Shown here: positions 1 through 7,896 of the stretch, piece after piece | Numbering within the stretch: position 1 is the stretch's first letter | Layout of the letters: each line of letters starts with the position of its first letter | Origin: Desulfobacteraceae bacterium | GTDB taxonomy: Bacteria > Desulfobacterota > Desulfobacteria > Desulfobacterales > Desulfococcaceae | Reading direction: 5' to 3' | DNA: 49,898 bases | Assembly: GCA_011390755.1 (NCBI GenBank) | Contig: JAABRU010000035.1 | Location: 1 to 49,898, forward strand | Program-made: the position numbers and the translations under genes | The notes under the pieces: generated by a model | What the model was told of the DNA's origin: nothing | Seen by the model: the letters and a program-made list of their open reading frames with translations, nothing else | Database searches by the model: none

Positions 1-70
1 CGGCACGCACGGTTTTCAAAACCGTGTTACAGCAGACTTTGCCGGAAATAAAAAAATGACAGAAAAATTT

Positions 71-137
71 ACCGCAAAGACGCAGGGGACGCAGAGATGC
101 AAAGGTTTTTTCCCTGCGTCCCCTGCGCCTTTGCGGT
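71..137. repeat. Inverted repeat, 24-bp arms
   Basis: Arms at 71-94 and 114-137 are complementary with one mismatch around a 19-nt loop. The arms carry ACCGCAAAG and CTGCGTCCCCTGCG. Related crunched repeats built on CACAGAG-like words occur inside element L1 and element L2. There is no T-run after it, so it is not a convincing terminator. Confidence 0.8.
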
Positions 138-198
138 GAAAACCTTATTTCCGATAATGTTTGATATAACCCGTCAGATAAATGTTGACAGAACAATA

Positions 199-296
199 GT
201 GCGTTGCAAATGAACTGATACCGTAAATCTGTTTTCAGTTTCCGAATGTAAAAAAACCGGCAGGACAAAACAGGTATCAGTTCATCTGCTACGAGC
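199..296. repeat. Small inverted-repeat element upstream of the MetE-like gene
   Basis: The arms GCAAATGAACTGATACC (206-222) and its near-perfect complement (273-289) enclose about 50 bp, and similarity extends a few bases outward. Just before it, 167-199 (CCCGTCAG...TTGACAGAACA) resembles the end of element G. The rest of 1-367 holds no gene. Position 1-30 has a palindrome discussed under rejected items. Confidence 0.6.
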
Positions 297-367
297 TGTA
301 AATTGGATCAGTATATCAGAGATATCTGAATCCGCTGTTTTATTCCGCAGCAGAAAAGAGGTGCTTC

Positions 368-1396
368 ATGACAATTCCCGGAAATTTTCTGACAACAGCA
401 ATGGCTGTTATGCCGCATACCGATGTGGATCGTGCTTTGGAAACTGCATTGTCACTGGATCTGCCTTTCTGGCCCCAGCTTCCCAATTTCAGTTATTATG
501 AAGATATGTATGTACAGGCTGCAGAGCATTTTCCCGGTATTATACTGGACATGGAAAAAAAGAATCTGCGTTTTTCCAATGAAAAATTTATCTCTGAATT
601 TGAAGAAACTCTGGCACATTATGATGATCCCGCCTATTTTGACATCAGCGAAACCTATTCTGTGGTATATCACAGATTCCTCAGTCTGGATCTGTCAGAT
701 CGCCCGGCCATCCGGGGACAGTTGGAAGGCCCCATCAGCTTCGGTTTCAATGTGGTGGATGAAAACAGACGCCCCATCCTTTTTGATGACAATATCCGCC
801 CTTTTCTTTTTGAATTCATGTCCAAACGAATCAATGTGCAGTCGGATCGTCTGAAAAAAATGAATCCCAATGCATTTATGTTTATTGATGAACCGGGTCT
901 GCAGTTTCTTTTTTCCGCCCTTTCCGGTTACAGTGACTATAAAGCCAAAGAAGACCTGGAAACCTTTTTTTCCATGATTGAACGTCCGCGCGGTATTCAT
1001 CTTTGCGGAAACCCGGACTGGGAATTCCTTCTGGGGCTGGATATGGATATTCTTTCTCTGGATGTTTACAGCAACGGAGAGGTTTTCGCTTCCTGTGCAT
1101 CCCCGGTTCAAAAATTTCTGGATCGGGGAGGTGTTCTGGTCTGGGGAATTGTGCCCAGTAATGCTGAACCTTTTGAAAAAGAAACTCTCACTTCCCTGGA
1201 AAAACGCCTGGAGCAGATATGGGATACAATGGCAAAGCAGGGCATTGATCGGGATTTTCTCTTTTCCCGCAGCCTTTTGTCTCCGGCCACCTGCTGTCTG
1301 GTGAATCCGGATAAAGAAAAAACCGTGGAAAAAGCCTTTGCAGAAGTGAAAAAACTTTCGGAAGTATTGCGGGAAAAATATGCTTTATCAGGCTGA
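368..1396 (+). CDS. MetE C-terminal-domain-like protein (UROD/MetE superfamily)
   Basis: This 342-residue cytosolic protein resembles the catalytic C-terminal half of cobalamin-independent methionine synthase, without the N-terminal half. Visible MetE-like features are an IDEPGL segment (about 173-178), a His-x-Cys pair (H211, C213) where MetE binds zinc, and a late Cys (C309/C310) where the third Cys ligand falls. It may therefore transfer a methyl group to a thiol, perhaps from a methyl-corrinoid as the short core-MetE enzymes do; that step is inference. A GAGGTG ribosome site lies just before the ATG. It stands alone on the plus strand, with the SH3 gene converging on it. The alternative is another UROD-like corrinoid methyltransferase. 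Confidence 0.75.
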   Translation: MTIPGNFLTTAMAVMPHTDVDRALETALSLDLPFWPQLPNFSYYEDMYVQAAEHFPGIILDMEKKNLRFSNEKFISEFEETLAHYDDPAYFDISETYSVVYHRFLSLDLSDRPAIRGQLEGPISFGFNVVDENRRPILFDDNIRPFLFEFMSKRINVQSDRLKKMNPNAFMFIDEPGLQFLFSALSGYSDYKAKEDLETFFSMIERPRGIHLCGNPDWEFLLGLDMDILSLDVYSNGEVFASCASPVQKFLDRGGVLVWGIVPSNAEPFEKETLTSLEKRLEQIWDTMAKQGIDRDFLFSRSLLSPATCCLVNPDKEKTVEKAFAEVKKLSEVLREKYALSG

Positions 1397-1504
1397 TAAG
1401 CACCTCGTCAAAAATTTTGTAAGATCCGCAGGGTAACCTTTGCCGGGCAACCACAGGGGATTGCCCCTACAGAAAATGTTACGGAATTTCTGTGTAGGTA
1501 CTTA

Positions 1505-1648
1505 TACTGTCCACCGGCATAAACTGCGTTTTCTGAAAAGCCCCGGAATCCGGGGACAGTCTGAAATAATTCCGTATCACCGGCAGATTTCAGCATACGG
1601 AAAACGGAGTCTGAAATTCACAAGTTCAGTTTATCCCGGTGCGGAGTA
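1505..1648 (+). repeat. Element A1 (144 bp, TA-bounded)
   Basis: This copy starts TACTGTCCACCGGCATAAAC and ends with the imperfect complement, TTTATCCCGGTGCGGAGTA. A TA dinucleotide flanks each end, as expected for IS630/Tc1-type target duplication. The interior shares the segment TTTCAGCATACGGAAAACGG with copies A2 and A3. A hairpin-like GC-rich repeat at 1437-1475 precedes it. The remaining gap 1397-1679 has no gene. Confidence 0.8.
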
Positions 1649-1679
1649 TATTTTATGCCATTTGAAATGCATAACTCTC

Positions 1680-2147
1680 TTACCAGACCAGTGAAGCATA
1701 TATCCAGCCTTTATCCCCGTCCGAATGCTGCACATGAATCCATTTCTCTTTTCGTTCCAATACCCGGAAAGGTACGCCGTATTCTGCCGTAAACAGAATC
1801 GGGTGATTCAGTCCCGGGCCGGAGCGGATATTACAGTTCTTCTTTTTCACCACAACCGTCGGAGTGTCGGAAGTCAGTTTTTTGAATATCCAGGCTTTAT
1901 CCCCTTCAAAATCTCTGAACTGATACCATCCGCCGGAAGAACGGAGAATCTGCAGAGGGTGATTTTTTTCAATTTTCCAAAGCACCTTATAAGTAGTACC
2001 GGGCCCGGATCGCACGTTGGCAATACCGACACTGACCGATACCCGGTCGGCCGCCAGAAGTTCCGGCGGCACCCGGATCAAAGCAAAAATCAGAGCCAGG
2101 AGAATAATTTCCAATATCTTGTAAAAAATATTTTTTCTGGTTTCCAT
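1680..2147 (-). CDS. Exported or membrane-anchored protein with two bacterial SH3 domains
   Basis: The 155-residue product starts with a hydrophobic segment (about residues 10-32) that is either a signal peptide or a membrane anchor. Two SH3-type repeats follow. Each has the typical NVRSGPGTTY / NIRSGPGLNH start and a closing GDKAWI / GDKGWI. Such SH3_3 modules commonly bind peptidoglycan or help envelope proteins assemble, so a periplasmic role is likely, but the partner is unknown. The ribosome site is weak (AATTAAG before ATG). The gene ends next to element A1 and has no clear operon partner. Confidence 0.8.
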   Translation of the reverse strand: METRKNIFYKILEIILLALIFALIRVPPELLAADRVSVSVGIANVRSGPGTTYKVLWKIEKNHPLQILRSSGGWYQFRDFEGDKAWIFKKLTSDTPTVVVKKKNCNIRSGPGLNHPILFTAEYGVPFRVLERKEKWIHVQHSDGDKGWIYASLVW

Positions 2148-2622
2148 CTTAATTTATTACTCCGTTCCACAGATTTTCTGATGCTGTTTTGGAAAAACCG
2201 GCAGTATTATCAGAATGTTCTGTATCTTTTTCAGTGTTTAAGAAAACAGATTTGGGGTTTTATGCAGGTTGGGGTGAAAAACGAACCCCGGCAGATTCAG
2301 TATGTCGGAGTTCACTGCGTTCACCCCGGCATAGCCAAAATAATTATCTTAAAACTATAGTCCGAATTATTCATAAACCGCCATGAACCCTGATTCACAA
2401 CGAAATATGAAAATGAAGAACTGTTACAGACTGTAATAATTCAACATTCAGCATTTTCATATAAACGGCCATGACTGACGGTCACAACGAAACATGAAAA
2501 TCTCTCCCCGGACCCGTTACGGGGCAGAGCCCCGTAACGAGTTGTGCAGGACTTTCATATAAACCTGAAAAAATCCCCGAATCACAATGCTTCATCAGTA
2601 TATATTATTTTTTGGGAATCCC
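2148..2622. other. Gene-free gap with an imperfect direct repeat
   Basis: No plausible gene is present. An imperfect direct repeat occurs at about 2372-2413 and 2461-2501, sharing CATGA and ACGAAAyATGAAAAT words. A near-perfect hairpin sits at 2515-2539. Around 2270-2330 is a GAACCCCGGCAG...CGGGGTT-like inverted segment. Confidence 0.5.
2515..2539. repeat. Perfect 11-bp hairpin
   Basis: The stem CGTTACGGGGC/GCCCCGTAACG closes on the 3-nt loop AGA. It lies downstream of the gspC-like gene on the minus strand but lacks a T-run, so terminator function is uncertain. Shorter GGCAGAGCC hairpins of the same style occur near 36309-36353. Confidence 0.7.
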
Positions 2623-3492
2623 TTATTGTATATTATAATTCATATCCTGATACCGTCCCCGTCTTTTGATACGAAGACTGACACCAGATGAGGATTTGAG
2701 ACTGTTATAAAAAGAAAGGGCATCATCCACCGAACGGATTTCATCTCCGTTTACCCCCATAATAATATCTCCGCTTCGCAGCCCCAGTTTTCTGAAAATG
2801 GAATTCCGTTTTATCCGTGAGAGAGTCAGACCGTCGGGCCGTCCGTTTCTGAAATGGGGACGGATTTTTGCCTGTTTCATCAGATCATTGATATTGTTCA
2901 TGGCATTATCCACACTGGAGCGGGATATACGGATATTCCGCTTCCGGATATTGGAAGGGAGCAGTGTTTTCGGTGCGGATGAATATCTTCTTCCCCGGCT
3001 GTTGCGTTTTTCCAGTTTCAGCACTTCACTTTTGCCGTTCACATCCAGAATCACTTTGTTCCTGAGAATTTTTCTGATTCTGGCATTCTGTATACTGTCC
3101 CCGGCTGCGTAAAGCTGCTGCTTTCTTTTTTTTTCATCGCGAATCACCGCATAGGATTCTTCCCCGGTTACCGTACCGAACAGTTTAATTCTCAGAGCCG
3201 TTTCTTTCAGATCACTGACAGCAGGTTTTGTTTCTGTTTTTGTTTTCGGGGGGATTTCTTTCACCGTTTTAAACAGATCCCGTTCCGAAATTGTCCGGTA
3301 ATGTGATAAAGGACGTTGCTGCGTAATCGGAGAAAGCCTGTCTTTTTCTTCCCTTCCTTCAAAGGAGGAAAAAGGAAGCACCTGACTGAAACGGGAAAAA
3401 GATAATTTATAAAATGCATTTACCCCCAGATAGGAGGCAAAAGTAATAAACAGCAGATGTAACAGAATAAAATAAGAATTTCGGATTGACAT
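2623..3492 (-). CDS. gspC: GspC-like type II secretion protein with PDZ domain
   Basis: This 289-residue inner-membrane protein has a short cytoplasmic N-terminus, one membrane segment (about residues 8-27), a Lys/Pro-rich linker, a homology region (about 93-165; IKLFGTV, YAVI, then a gap and KVILDVNGKSEVL), and a C-terminal PDZ domain (about 205-285; GLTLSRIKRNSIFRKLGLRSGDII). That order matches GspC, which links the inner-membrane platform to the GspD secretin. No gspD or other gsp gene is adjacent, so it is an orphan here. The GGGGAG ribosome site lies about 10 nt before the ATG. The alternative is a GspC-like PDZ protein serving another envelope machine. Confidence 0.8.
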   Translation of the reverse strand: MSIRNSYFILLHLLFITFASYLGVNAFYKLSFSRFSQVLPFSSFEGREEKDRLSPITQQRPLSHYRTISERDLFKTVKEIPPKTKTETKPAVSDLKETALRIKLFGTVTGEESYAVIRDEKKRKQQLYAAGDSIQNARIRKILRNKVILDVNGKSEVLKLEKRNSRGRRYSSAPKTLLPSNIRKRNIRISRSSVDNAMNNINDLMKQAKIRPHFRNGRPDGLTLSRIKRNSIFRKLGLRSGDIIMGVNGDEIRSVDDALSFYNSLKSSSGVSLRIKRRGRYQDMNYNIQ

Positions 3493-4224
3493 AATAAAAA
3501 CCGTCTCCCCTGAATGTCGGAAATAATACTGATTTCAGCAGTGTTTTAAAAAATATGTGATTTTCTGATAATACGTTTGATGCAATGTATTCATCCGCTG
3601 GAAAAATACAGTAGCCGCAAACCTTTTATCATATGATAAAACAGATAATTACGGAGAAAAAACAGATGGCAAACAATGTATTATCTAAATATATATACTA
3701 TGTGTTGAATATATTGTCAAGCAGCGGGAAAAGAGCGGGAGTGTGAAATTCTGATGAAAATGGCAGAATTAAATGAAACAGAGCAATAGCAGGAACAGAA
3801 AAAAATCAAATCCGTTGATCCTGAATCCGGAATTCCGCCGCAGAGACAGGGCATGCCCTGTCTCTATAGTCTGAATTATGTTTCATCAACAGGTTTGCCC
3901 CACTACCAGAAATCCGGAATAAGGTGATTTCCTGAAAAAAATGTAGTACACCACGGCGTAAATACGTACACAGTTTATAAACACCGGATGCCCTGATTTA
4001 AAAGGGTTTGCAGGGCCGGAAAACTGTGTACGAACTTCTGCCTTGGTGTAGTAGCAAAGGAGTGCCAAACTGAAAGTTTGGCTGCGTCTGACGGCGGACA
4101 TCCTGTCACAAACCTTCCGAATGTGACTCTTTCGGAATGGTACATTCATATTTGAAAATCGCCTAAGGGTTGGGAAAAAATCACTTCATGGCAGCGCTGA
4201 CAGGGAAAGCCGGAAGACTGTATA
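3493..4224. other. 732-bp gene-free gap containing element C1
   Basis: The stretch at 3493-3940 is AT-rich with no ORF of merit. It is followed by element C1 and then a half copy of the GGAGTGCC-type repeat I at 4059-4082. A short palindrome GGGCATGCCC lies near 3849. The ORFs crossing C1 are repeat artefacts. Confidence 0.5.
3944..4053 (+). repeat. Element C1 (110 bp, TA-bounded miniature element)
   Basis: This is nearly identical to C2 and, inverted, to C3. Its ends are TAGTACACCACGG and CTTGGTGTAGTA, with imperfect inverted repeats about 32 bp long that share CGTACACAGTTT. Only about two bases differ from C2, one of them in the right terminus (C to G). Confidence 0.9.
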
Positions 4225-5487
4225 TCAGTACAGCAGATTCCCTGTCCGGCATTCCGTGCAGAGTCTGTCCAAATCCCCGTGCCAGGCCAGGGGCAGACTG
4301 CTGACGGCCCGGCAGATATCCTGCCTTACGGCCTGCTGTGTCCGTGCTGCCGGGCGGGGATCATTGCCGAAAGAAAGCAGCAGTTCCTGCCAGAATTTAT
4401 TCCGGTCTTTTTTTACCCGCACCAGCTGGAAATCCTCACCGGTTCCGGCCATTTCCGCGAGTTTGGCAATGGCCCCCTTCCGGTTTAAAGTTCCGTCAAT
4501 AAGACCGAAGGAGTGCGCGCTTTCATTGTCGAAAATCTGGGCCCCCATTTTTTCCGTAATCATCTTTTCATCCATGTTCCGGTGCAGGGCCACATGGCGG
4601 ACAAAGTTTTCATATTCCCGGCCGATATTCTCCTGAAGGGTCCGTATCTCCTCTTCCGTGGGCCGCCGGAAGGGATTGCCCAGGTCTTTGCTCCGGCCCG
4701 CGGAAATGACTGTCTGCTCAATGCCCCCCTCTGTGACAACTCCCCTTCCGAAAAGCCCGCCGTCTATGGCCGTGGGTCTGTTGTAATAGGTGAGCATTCC
4801 GCCGATGACACCGATACTGCCGATCATGCTGCCGTAATCCGCATAAACAGCATCGGCCCCCACCATGGACATCACCCCGCCGGACGCGGCCAGTCCTTCA
4901 ATATAGACCAGCACCGGTTTTCCGGTCTCTTTCTGAAATGCTTTGATTCCCTCGGAAATGGCCATGGAACCGAATATGGTTCCGCCGGGTGTCTGCATAT
5001 GGAGAAAAATTCCTTTTACATTATTATCTTCTGCGGCTTCCCTCAGGGCTTTCTGGATTTCATATCCGTAGGTTACGCCCATCCATCCCATGCTTCCCAT
5101 ATCATAGGAAGGGCTGCCCAGAATAATGCCTTCCACCGACAGGGCCAGCAGATAATTCCGGCTTTCCTTTTTTCCGGAAATATAACTGTAATCCGATGCC
5201 TCTTCTCCGGCGAGATTTTTAAAATCCCCTCCTTTCATGGCAATGCCCATGCCCACTCCCGCTCCCATGAAAAAGAGAGTGAAAAGAAAAAGCAGGGTGA
5301 CAAAACTGAGCAGGGCAAAAAAGCTCATGGCAAATATTTTGAAGGGTGCCTTCCATAATCCGCTCATAAAACTCTTTTTGGCTTTTTCCCTGGGAATATT
5401 CGGAATACGGACAGGACGTTTCGGCGGCAGTTCCGGGATTTCTTTATTCATGCCCTCATTTATTTCACCGTTGTGCAGGTCAGACAT
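4225..5487 (-). CDS. S49 family serine peptidase (SppA/protease IV-like)
   Basis: The 420-residue membrane-anchored peptidase probably digests leftover signal peptides or other membrane peptides on the outer face of the inner membrane. One long hydrophobic segment spans about residues 50-75. The S49 core follows with QTPGGT (165-170), the nucleophile region AASGG (Ser202) and the general-base region GRSKDLGNPF (Lys267). These match the Ser/Lys dyad of single-domain SppA. A Met at residue 13 would avoid overlap with the upstream gene, but the first ATG has the better ribosome site (GGAAAGGA, 6 nt). It was therefore kept, giving a 28-bp overlap with the reductase gene and likely coupling. The C-terminal 60 residues are not part of the usual core. 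Confidence 0.88.
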   Translation of the reverse strand: MSDLHNGEINEGMNKEIPELPPKRPVRIPNIPREKAKKSFMSGLWKAPFKIFAMSFFALLSFVTLLFLFTLFFMGAGVGMGIAMKGGDFKNLAGEEASDYSYISGKKESRNYLLALSVEGIILGSPSYDMGSMGWMGVTYGYEIQKALREAAEDNNVKGIFLHMQTPGGTIFGSMAISEGIKAFQKETGKPVLVYIEGLAASGGVMSMVGADAVYADYGSMIGSIGVIGGMLTYYNRPTAIDGGLFGRGVVTEGGIEQTVISAGRSKDLGNPFRRPTEEEIRTLQENIGREYENFVRHVALHRNMDEKMITEKMGAQIFDNESAHSFGLIDGTLNRKGAIAKLAEMAGTGEDFQLVRVKKDRNKFWQELLLSFGNDPRPAARTQQAVRQDICRAVSSLPLAWHGDLDRLCTECRTGNLLY

Positions 5488-5963
5488 ACCAGTTCCTTTC
5501 CCAGTCTTTTCACTTCTTTCAGTTCCAGATCCATGGAAATCTCCTGTGTAAAAAGGGAAAGACCGTATCCGAAAATTTTGGGTGAGATGGTAACAATGAT
5601 TTCATCAATGAGTTTTTCTTCGGCAAACAGGGAATTGATCAAAGCCCCTCCTGCCAGAATGACCTGTTTGTATCCTTCTTTTTCCAGGTCTTCCAGTATG
5701 ACGCGGGGCGGATCATTCCTGAAAACCAGGTTTTCCCACTGGGATTTCCGGTTTTTATCCCGCGTAAGAATCACATTTTTCCGGTTCGGCAGAGGAATGC
5801 CCATGGTGTCAAAGGTTTTGGACCCCATGATCACGGCTCCGGCTTTGGTGGAAAGGTCTTTAAAGAGTTTTTTATCTTCTTTTCCTGTCCAGTCGGGAAA
5901 ATGATCAGGACTTTTTCCGATTTTCCCGTCCAGTGTAATAGCCATTAAAAGAGTTACTTTCAT
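5460..5963 (-). CDS. Dihydrofolate reductase / RibD C-terminal domain protein
   Basis: The 167-residue protein has the DHFR fold of the RibD C-terminal family: a start of MKVTLLMAITLDGKIG, then AVIMGSKTFDTMG (about 43-55) and the NADPH-binding LAGGALINSLFAE (about 103-115). It could be a reductase acting on a pterin or on a ribosylaminopyrimidine. No folate or riboflavin gene is adjacent, so the substrate is unknown. GGAG lies 6 nt before the ATG. Its 3' end overlaps the start of the S49 peptidase gene by 28 bp, so the two are probably co-transcribed. Confidence 0.82.
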   Translation of the reverse strand: MKVTLLMAITLDGKIGKSPDHFPDWTGKEDKKLFKDLSTKAGAVIMGSKTFDTMGIPLPNRKNVILTRDKNRKSQWENLVFRNDPPRVILEDLEKEGYKQVILAGGALINSLFAEEKLIDEIIVTISPKIFGYGLSLFTQEISMDLELKEVKRLGKELVCLTCTTVK

Positions 5964-6009
5964 AAATGTCTCCGTTTTTTTATTGATTCCGGTTTTGCAG
6001 TTTCCGGAT

Positions 6010-7473
6010 TCAGTTTTCCGAATTTTCGCTCATTATCAGGCCGTAGCGCCGTTCACTGGTGGATAGGCGGTACAGGGCCTCGCAGAGCATTTCTTTTAAT
6101 TCTCTGCGGGATTTTTCCACTGCTTTTTCATCCCGGTTGCGGACAGCAGAGAAAAAGAGCGAACAGATGTTACGCCTGCGATCATCCCACTGAGTGGTAA
6201 TTCCGGCTTTTTCTGTTTTCCTCTGTGCAGAAACAGGCGGATAATCCCGTCTGCCGTGGGCCCAGTTGATGACATGGGAATAGAAAATCAGCACCCGATC
6301 CAGCAGAATATAAAGAAACTGGATCTGTTCCACCGGACCGATCCGTATCTGCCGTCCCCCCAGATTCATTCCCACCACTTTGCTTTGGGACAGTTTTTTC
6401 CCGCCACCCAGCGCGGCCCATCCTGCGGCACCGATGCCGCCGATGGCCGTAAATATGCCGAAGGTCAGTCCGGCAGCCGCTGCATCCAGGGCTGCTCCCA
6501 TAGCACCGCCCGTCAGTCCGGCAATGGTAATGAGCTGATTTCGGGTCAGTCCCAGGAACTGCCAGGTTTTTTCATTAAAGAGTTCTTCATGGAGTATGGA
6601 TCGGGGCGGCAGATCATAATTGAAAATATTATGTTTGAAAAGTTTCCGGATACGATTGTGTGCCTGTTTTTCAATTTTTTCAATAGCACGGTTATATTCT
6701 GTCTGCAATTCTTTTTTCATTGCCGCCTCATTGCTTTTTTCCGTATAATTCCGGGTAACTGTATGGACAATGCAGTCAGCAAGCATGGCAGAGATAATAT
6801 CGGCTGTCTGAAATATGCGGTTTTCCCAATCCTGTTTAAACGCGGAAATCACTTTCCGCAGCGCAGGCTGCCAGTCCTGATCAATACTTGTGAGTGTTTC
6901 CAGCAGTTCAATCCGCTCCGCATATGTGGCCCGGTGCGCGTTGAAAAGCCGGACAGAATTGAAATGCTTGCGGAATTCACTTTTCCACTGCGCAATATAC
7001 TCGGTTTCATGTTCTTTACAGTTGATGACGGCCATACGGGGGCGGCCTGTCAGACGAAGGATTTCCATCTCGGCTTTATCGCTTTTGCGGAGAGGACGGG
7101 AACCATCCACCACATAAATAATTCCGGCTCCCTGCTCAATAGGGCCGAAGAGTTCCGTATCATCCCGGAAATCGGGATTGTCTCTGTGATTTTCCCGGAA
7201 CAGGGTTACAATCAGTTCATCTGCCCCGCGGTAACTGCGCATCCATTCCAGTGTCTGCATGGGATTCTGAAAACCGGGGGTATCGGTAAAACGGATGATT
7301 TCCTGGCCGTCAATAATAACCGGAAAGGTCTGGCATTCAACGGTTTCACCCGGAACCGGGCTGATGCGCACACTGTCATCTTCCGCCAAAGTGGAGACCA
7401 CAGAAGACTTCCCCTCATTGGGATGCCCCACAATGGCAAACTCCGGAATGTTCTTTGCCTGATTATCTGTCAT
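6010..7473 (-). CDS. Era-like GTPase with C-terminal DUF3482 region
   Basis: The 487-residue protein begins with a TRAFAC-class GTPase domain. The P-loop is GHPNEGKSS (16-24), the G3 motif is DTPG (64-67), and the G4 position reads NCKE (151-154) instead of NKxD, so guanine specificity may be altered. The rest is helical, with a Gly/Ala-rich hydrophobic hairpin (about 317-355) that could insert in or sit on a membrane. This is the DUF3482 architecture. Family members are usually paired with a DUF2868 membrane protein, and the DUF2868 gene is indeed next upstream. The biological role is unknown. Nested elements A2 and B1 now separate the pair. The ribosome site is AAAAGGTAAC before the ATG. 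Confidence 0.85.
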   Translation of the reverse strand: MTDNQAKNIPEFAIVGHPNEGKSSVVSTLAEDDSVRISPVPGETVECQTFPVIIDGQEIIRFTDTPGFQNPMQTLEWMRSYRGADELIVTLFRENHRDNPDFRDDTELFGPIEQGAGIIYVVDGSRPLRKSDKAEMEILRLTGRPRMAVINCKEHETEYIAQWKSEFRKHFNSVRLFNAHRATYAERIELLETLTSIDQDWQPALRKVISAFKQDWENRIFQTADIISAMLADCIVHTVTRNYTEKSNEAAMKKELQTEYNRAIEKIEKQAHNRIRKLFKHNIFNYDLPPRSILHEELFNEKTWQFLGLTRNQLITIAGLTGGAMGAALDAAAAGLTFGIFTAIGGIGAAGWAALGGGKKLSQSKVVGMNLGGRQIRIGPVEQIQFLYILLDRVLIFYSHVINWAHGRRDYPPVSAQRKTEKAGITTQWDDRRRNICSLFFSAVRNRDEKAVEKSRRELKEMLCEALYRLSTSERRYGLIMSENSEN

Positions 7474-7603
7474 ATTTTGTTACCTTTTCTGCAGGATGGC
7501 CGCATGTTTTTCCCTGCCCTCCGAATTTCTGAAACGGGGGCAGCGCACTGCGTCTGCCCACCCTGCGGATATTTCCCTTTTCAGAAGTGTTACATATAAC
7601 ATA

Positions 7604-7893
7604 TACTCAGCAGATCGAAAAGTTTCCCCCGGATACGGTTTTGCGGCTGTCCCGGAGTGCGGAAACTGTATTTCTGCACCGCCGCATCTCCCGGTTGCCC
7701 CGTGCAGAAATACAGTTTCTGCACTCCCCCCCGGAAACTTTTCGATCTGCTGATACTCAGCACCGGCATAAGGCCGCTGAATTTCAGACTCCGTTTTCTG
7801 TATGCTGAAATCTGCCGCTGATACGAAATCATTTCATCCTGTATCGGGATTCCCGGGCTTTTCAGAAAACCCGCGGTTGATGCCGGTGGGTGC
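7604..7893 (-). repeat. Element A2, interrupted by B1
   Basis: This is a minus-orientation relative of A1 and A3. Its left terminus TACT survives at 7604-7607. The rest resumes at 7754 (TACTCAGCACCGGCATAAG) and runs to about 7893 (GATGCCGGTGGGTGC). The core CGTTTTCTGTATGCTGAAA is the complement of the A1/A3 core. The right terminus is less well preserved, so the last few bases are uncertain. The gap 7474-7896 otherwise holds no gene. Confidence 0.75.
7608..7752 (+). repeat. Element B1 (145 bp) with 5-bp target duplication
   Basis: The element begins CAGCAGATCGAAAAGTTTCC and ends with its exact complement. It is flanked on both sides by ATACT (7603-7607 and 7753-7757), a 5-bp target duplication that lies in the terminus of A2. 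The interior holds complementary copies of the word TGCAGAAATACAGTTTC, so the whole can fold into a long hairpin. Confidence 0.9.
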
Positions 7894-7896
7894 TAA

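Noticed and set aside
1..45. Palindrome CACGGTTTTCAAAACCGTG resembling a tRNA-Sec anticodon arm (UCA in a 7-nt loop)
   Set aside because: No T-arm (TTCRA) or acceptor 3' half follows within the expected distance, so it is not a tRNA gene or recognisable fragment.
246..1410. Possible SAM or cobalamin riboswitch upstream of the MetE-like gene
   Set aside because: The upstream inverted repeat is symmetrical and repeat-like; no S-box or B12-box core was found.
3886..4149. Small ORF sharing a peptide with one at 43403-43591, as if a conserved small protein
   Set aside because: The shared peptide is just the translation of element C, and the flanks are unrelated.
4513..5358. Plus-strand ORF of 281 codons opposite the S49 peptidase
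   Set aside because: It runs antisense to a gene with intact catalytic motifs and has no protein-like features.
6256..7599. Long plus-strand ORF of 447 codons opposite the DUF3482 gene
   Set aside because: It mirrors a well-supported gene on the other strand, has no recognisable domain and no ribosome site; it is a shadow frame.
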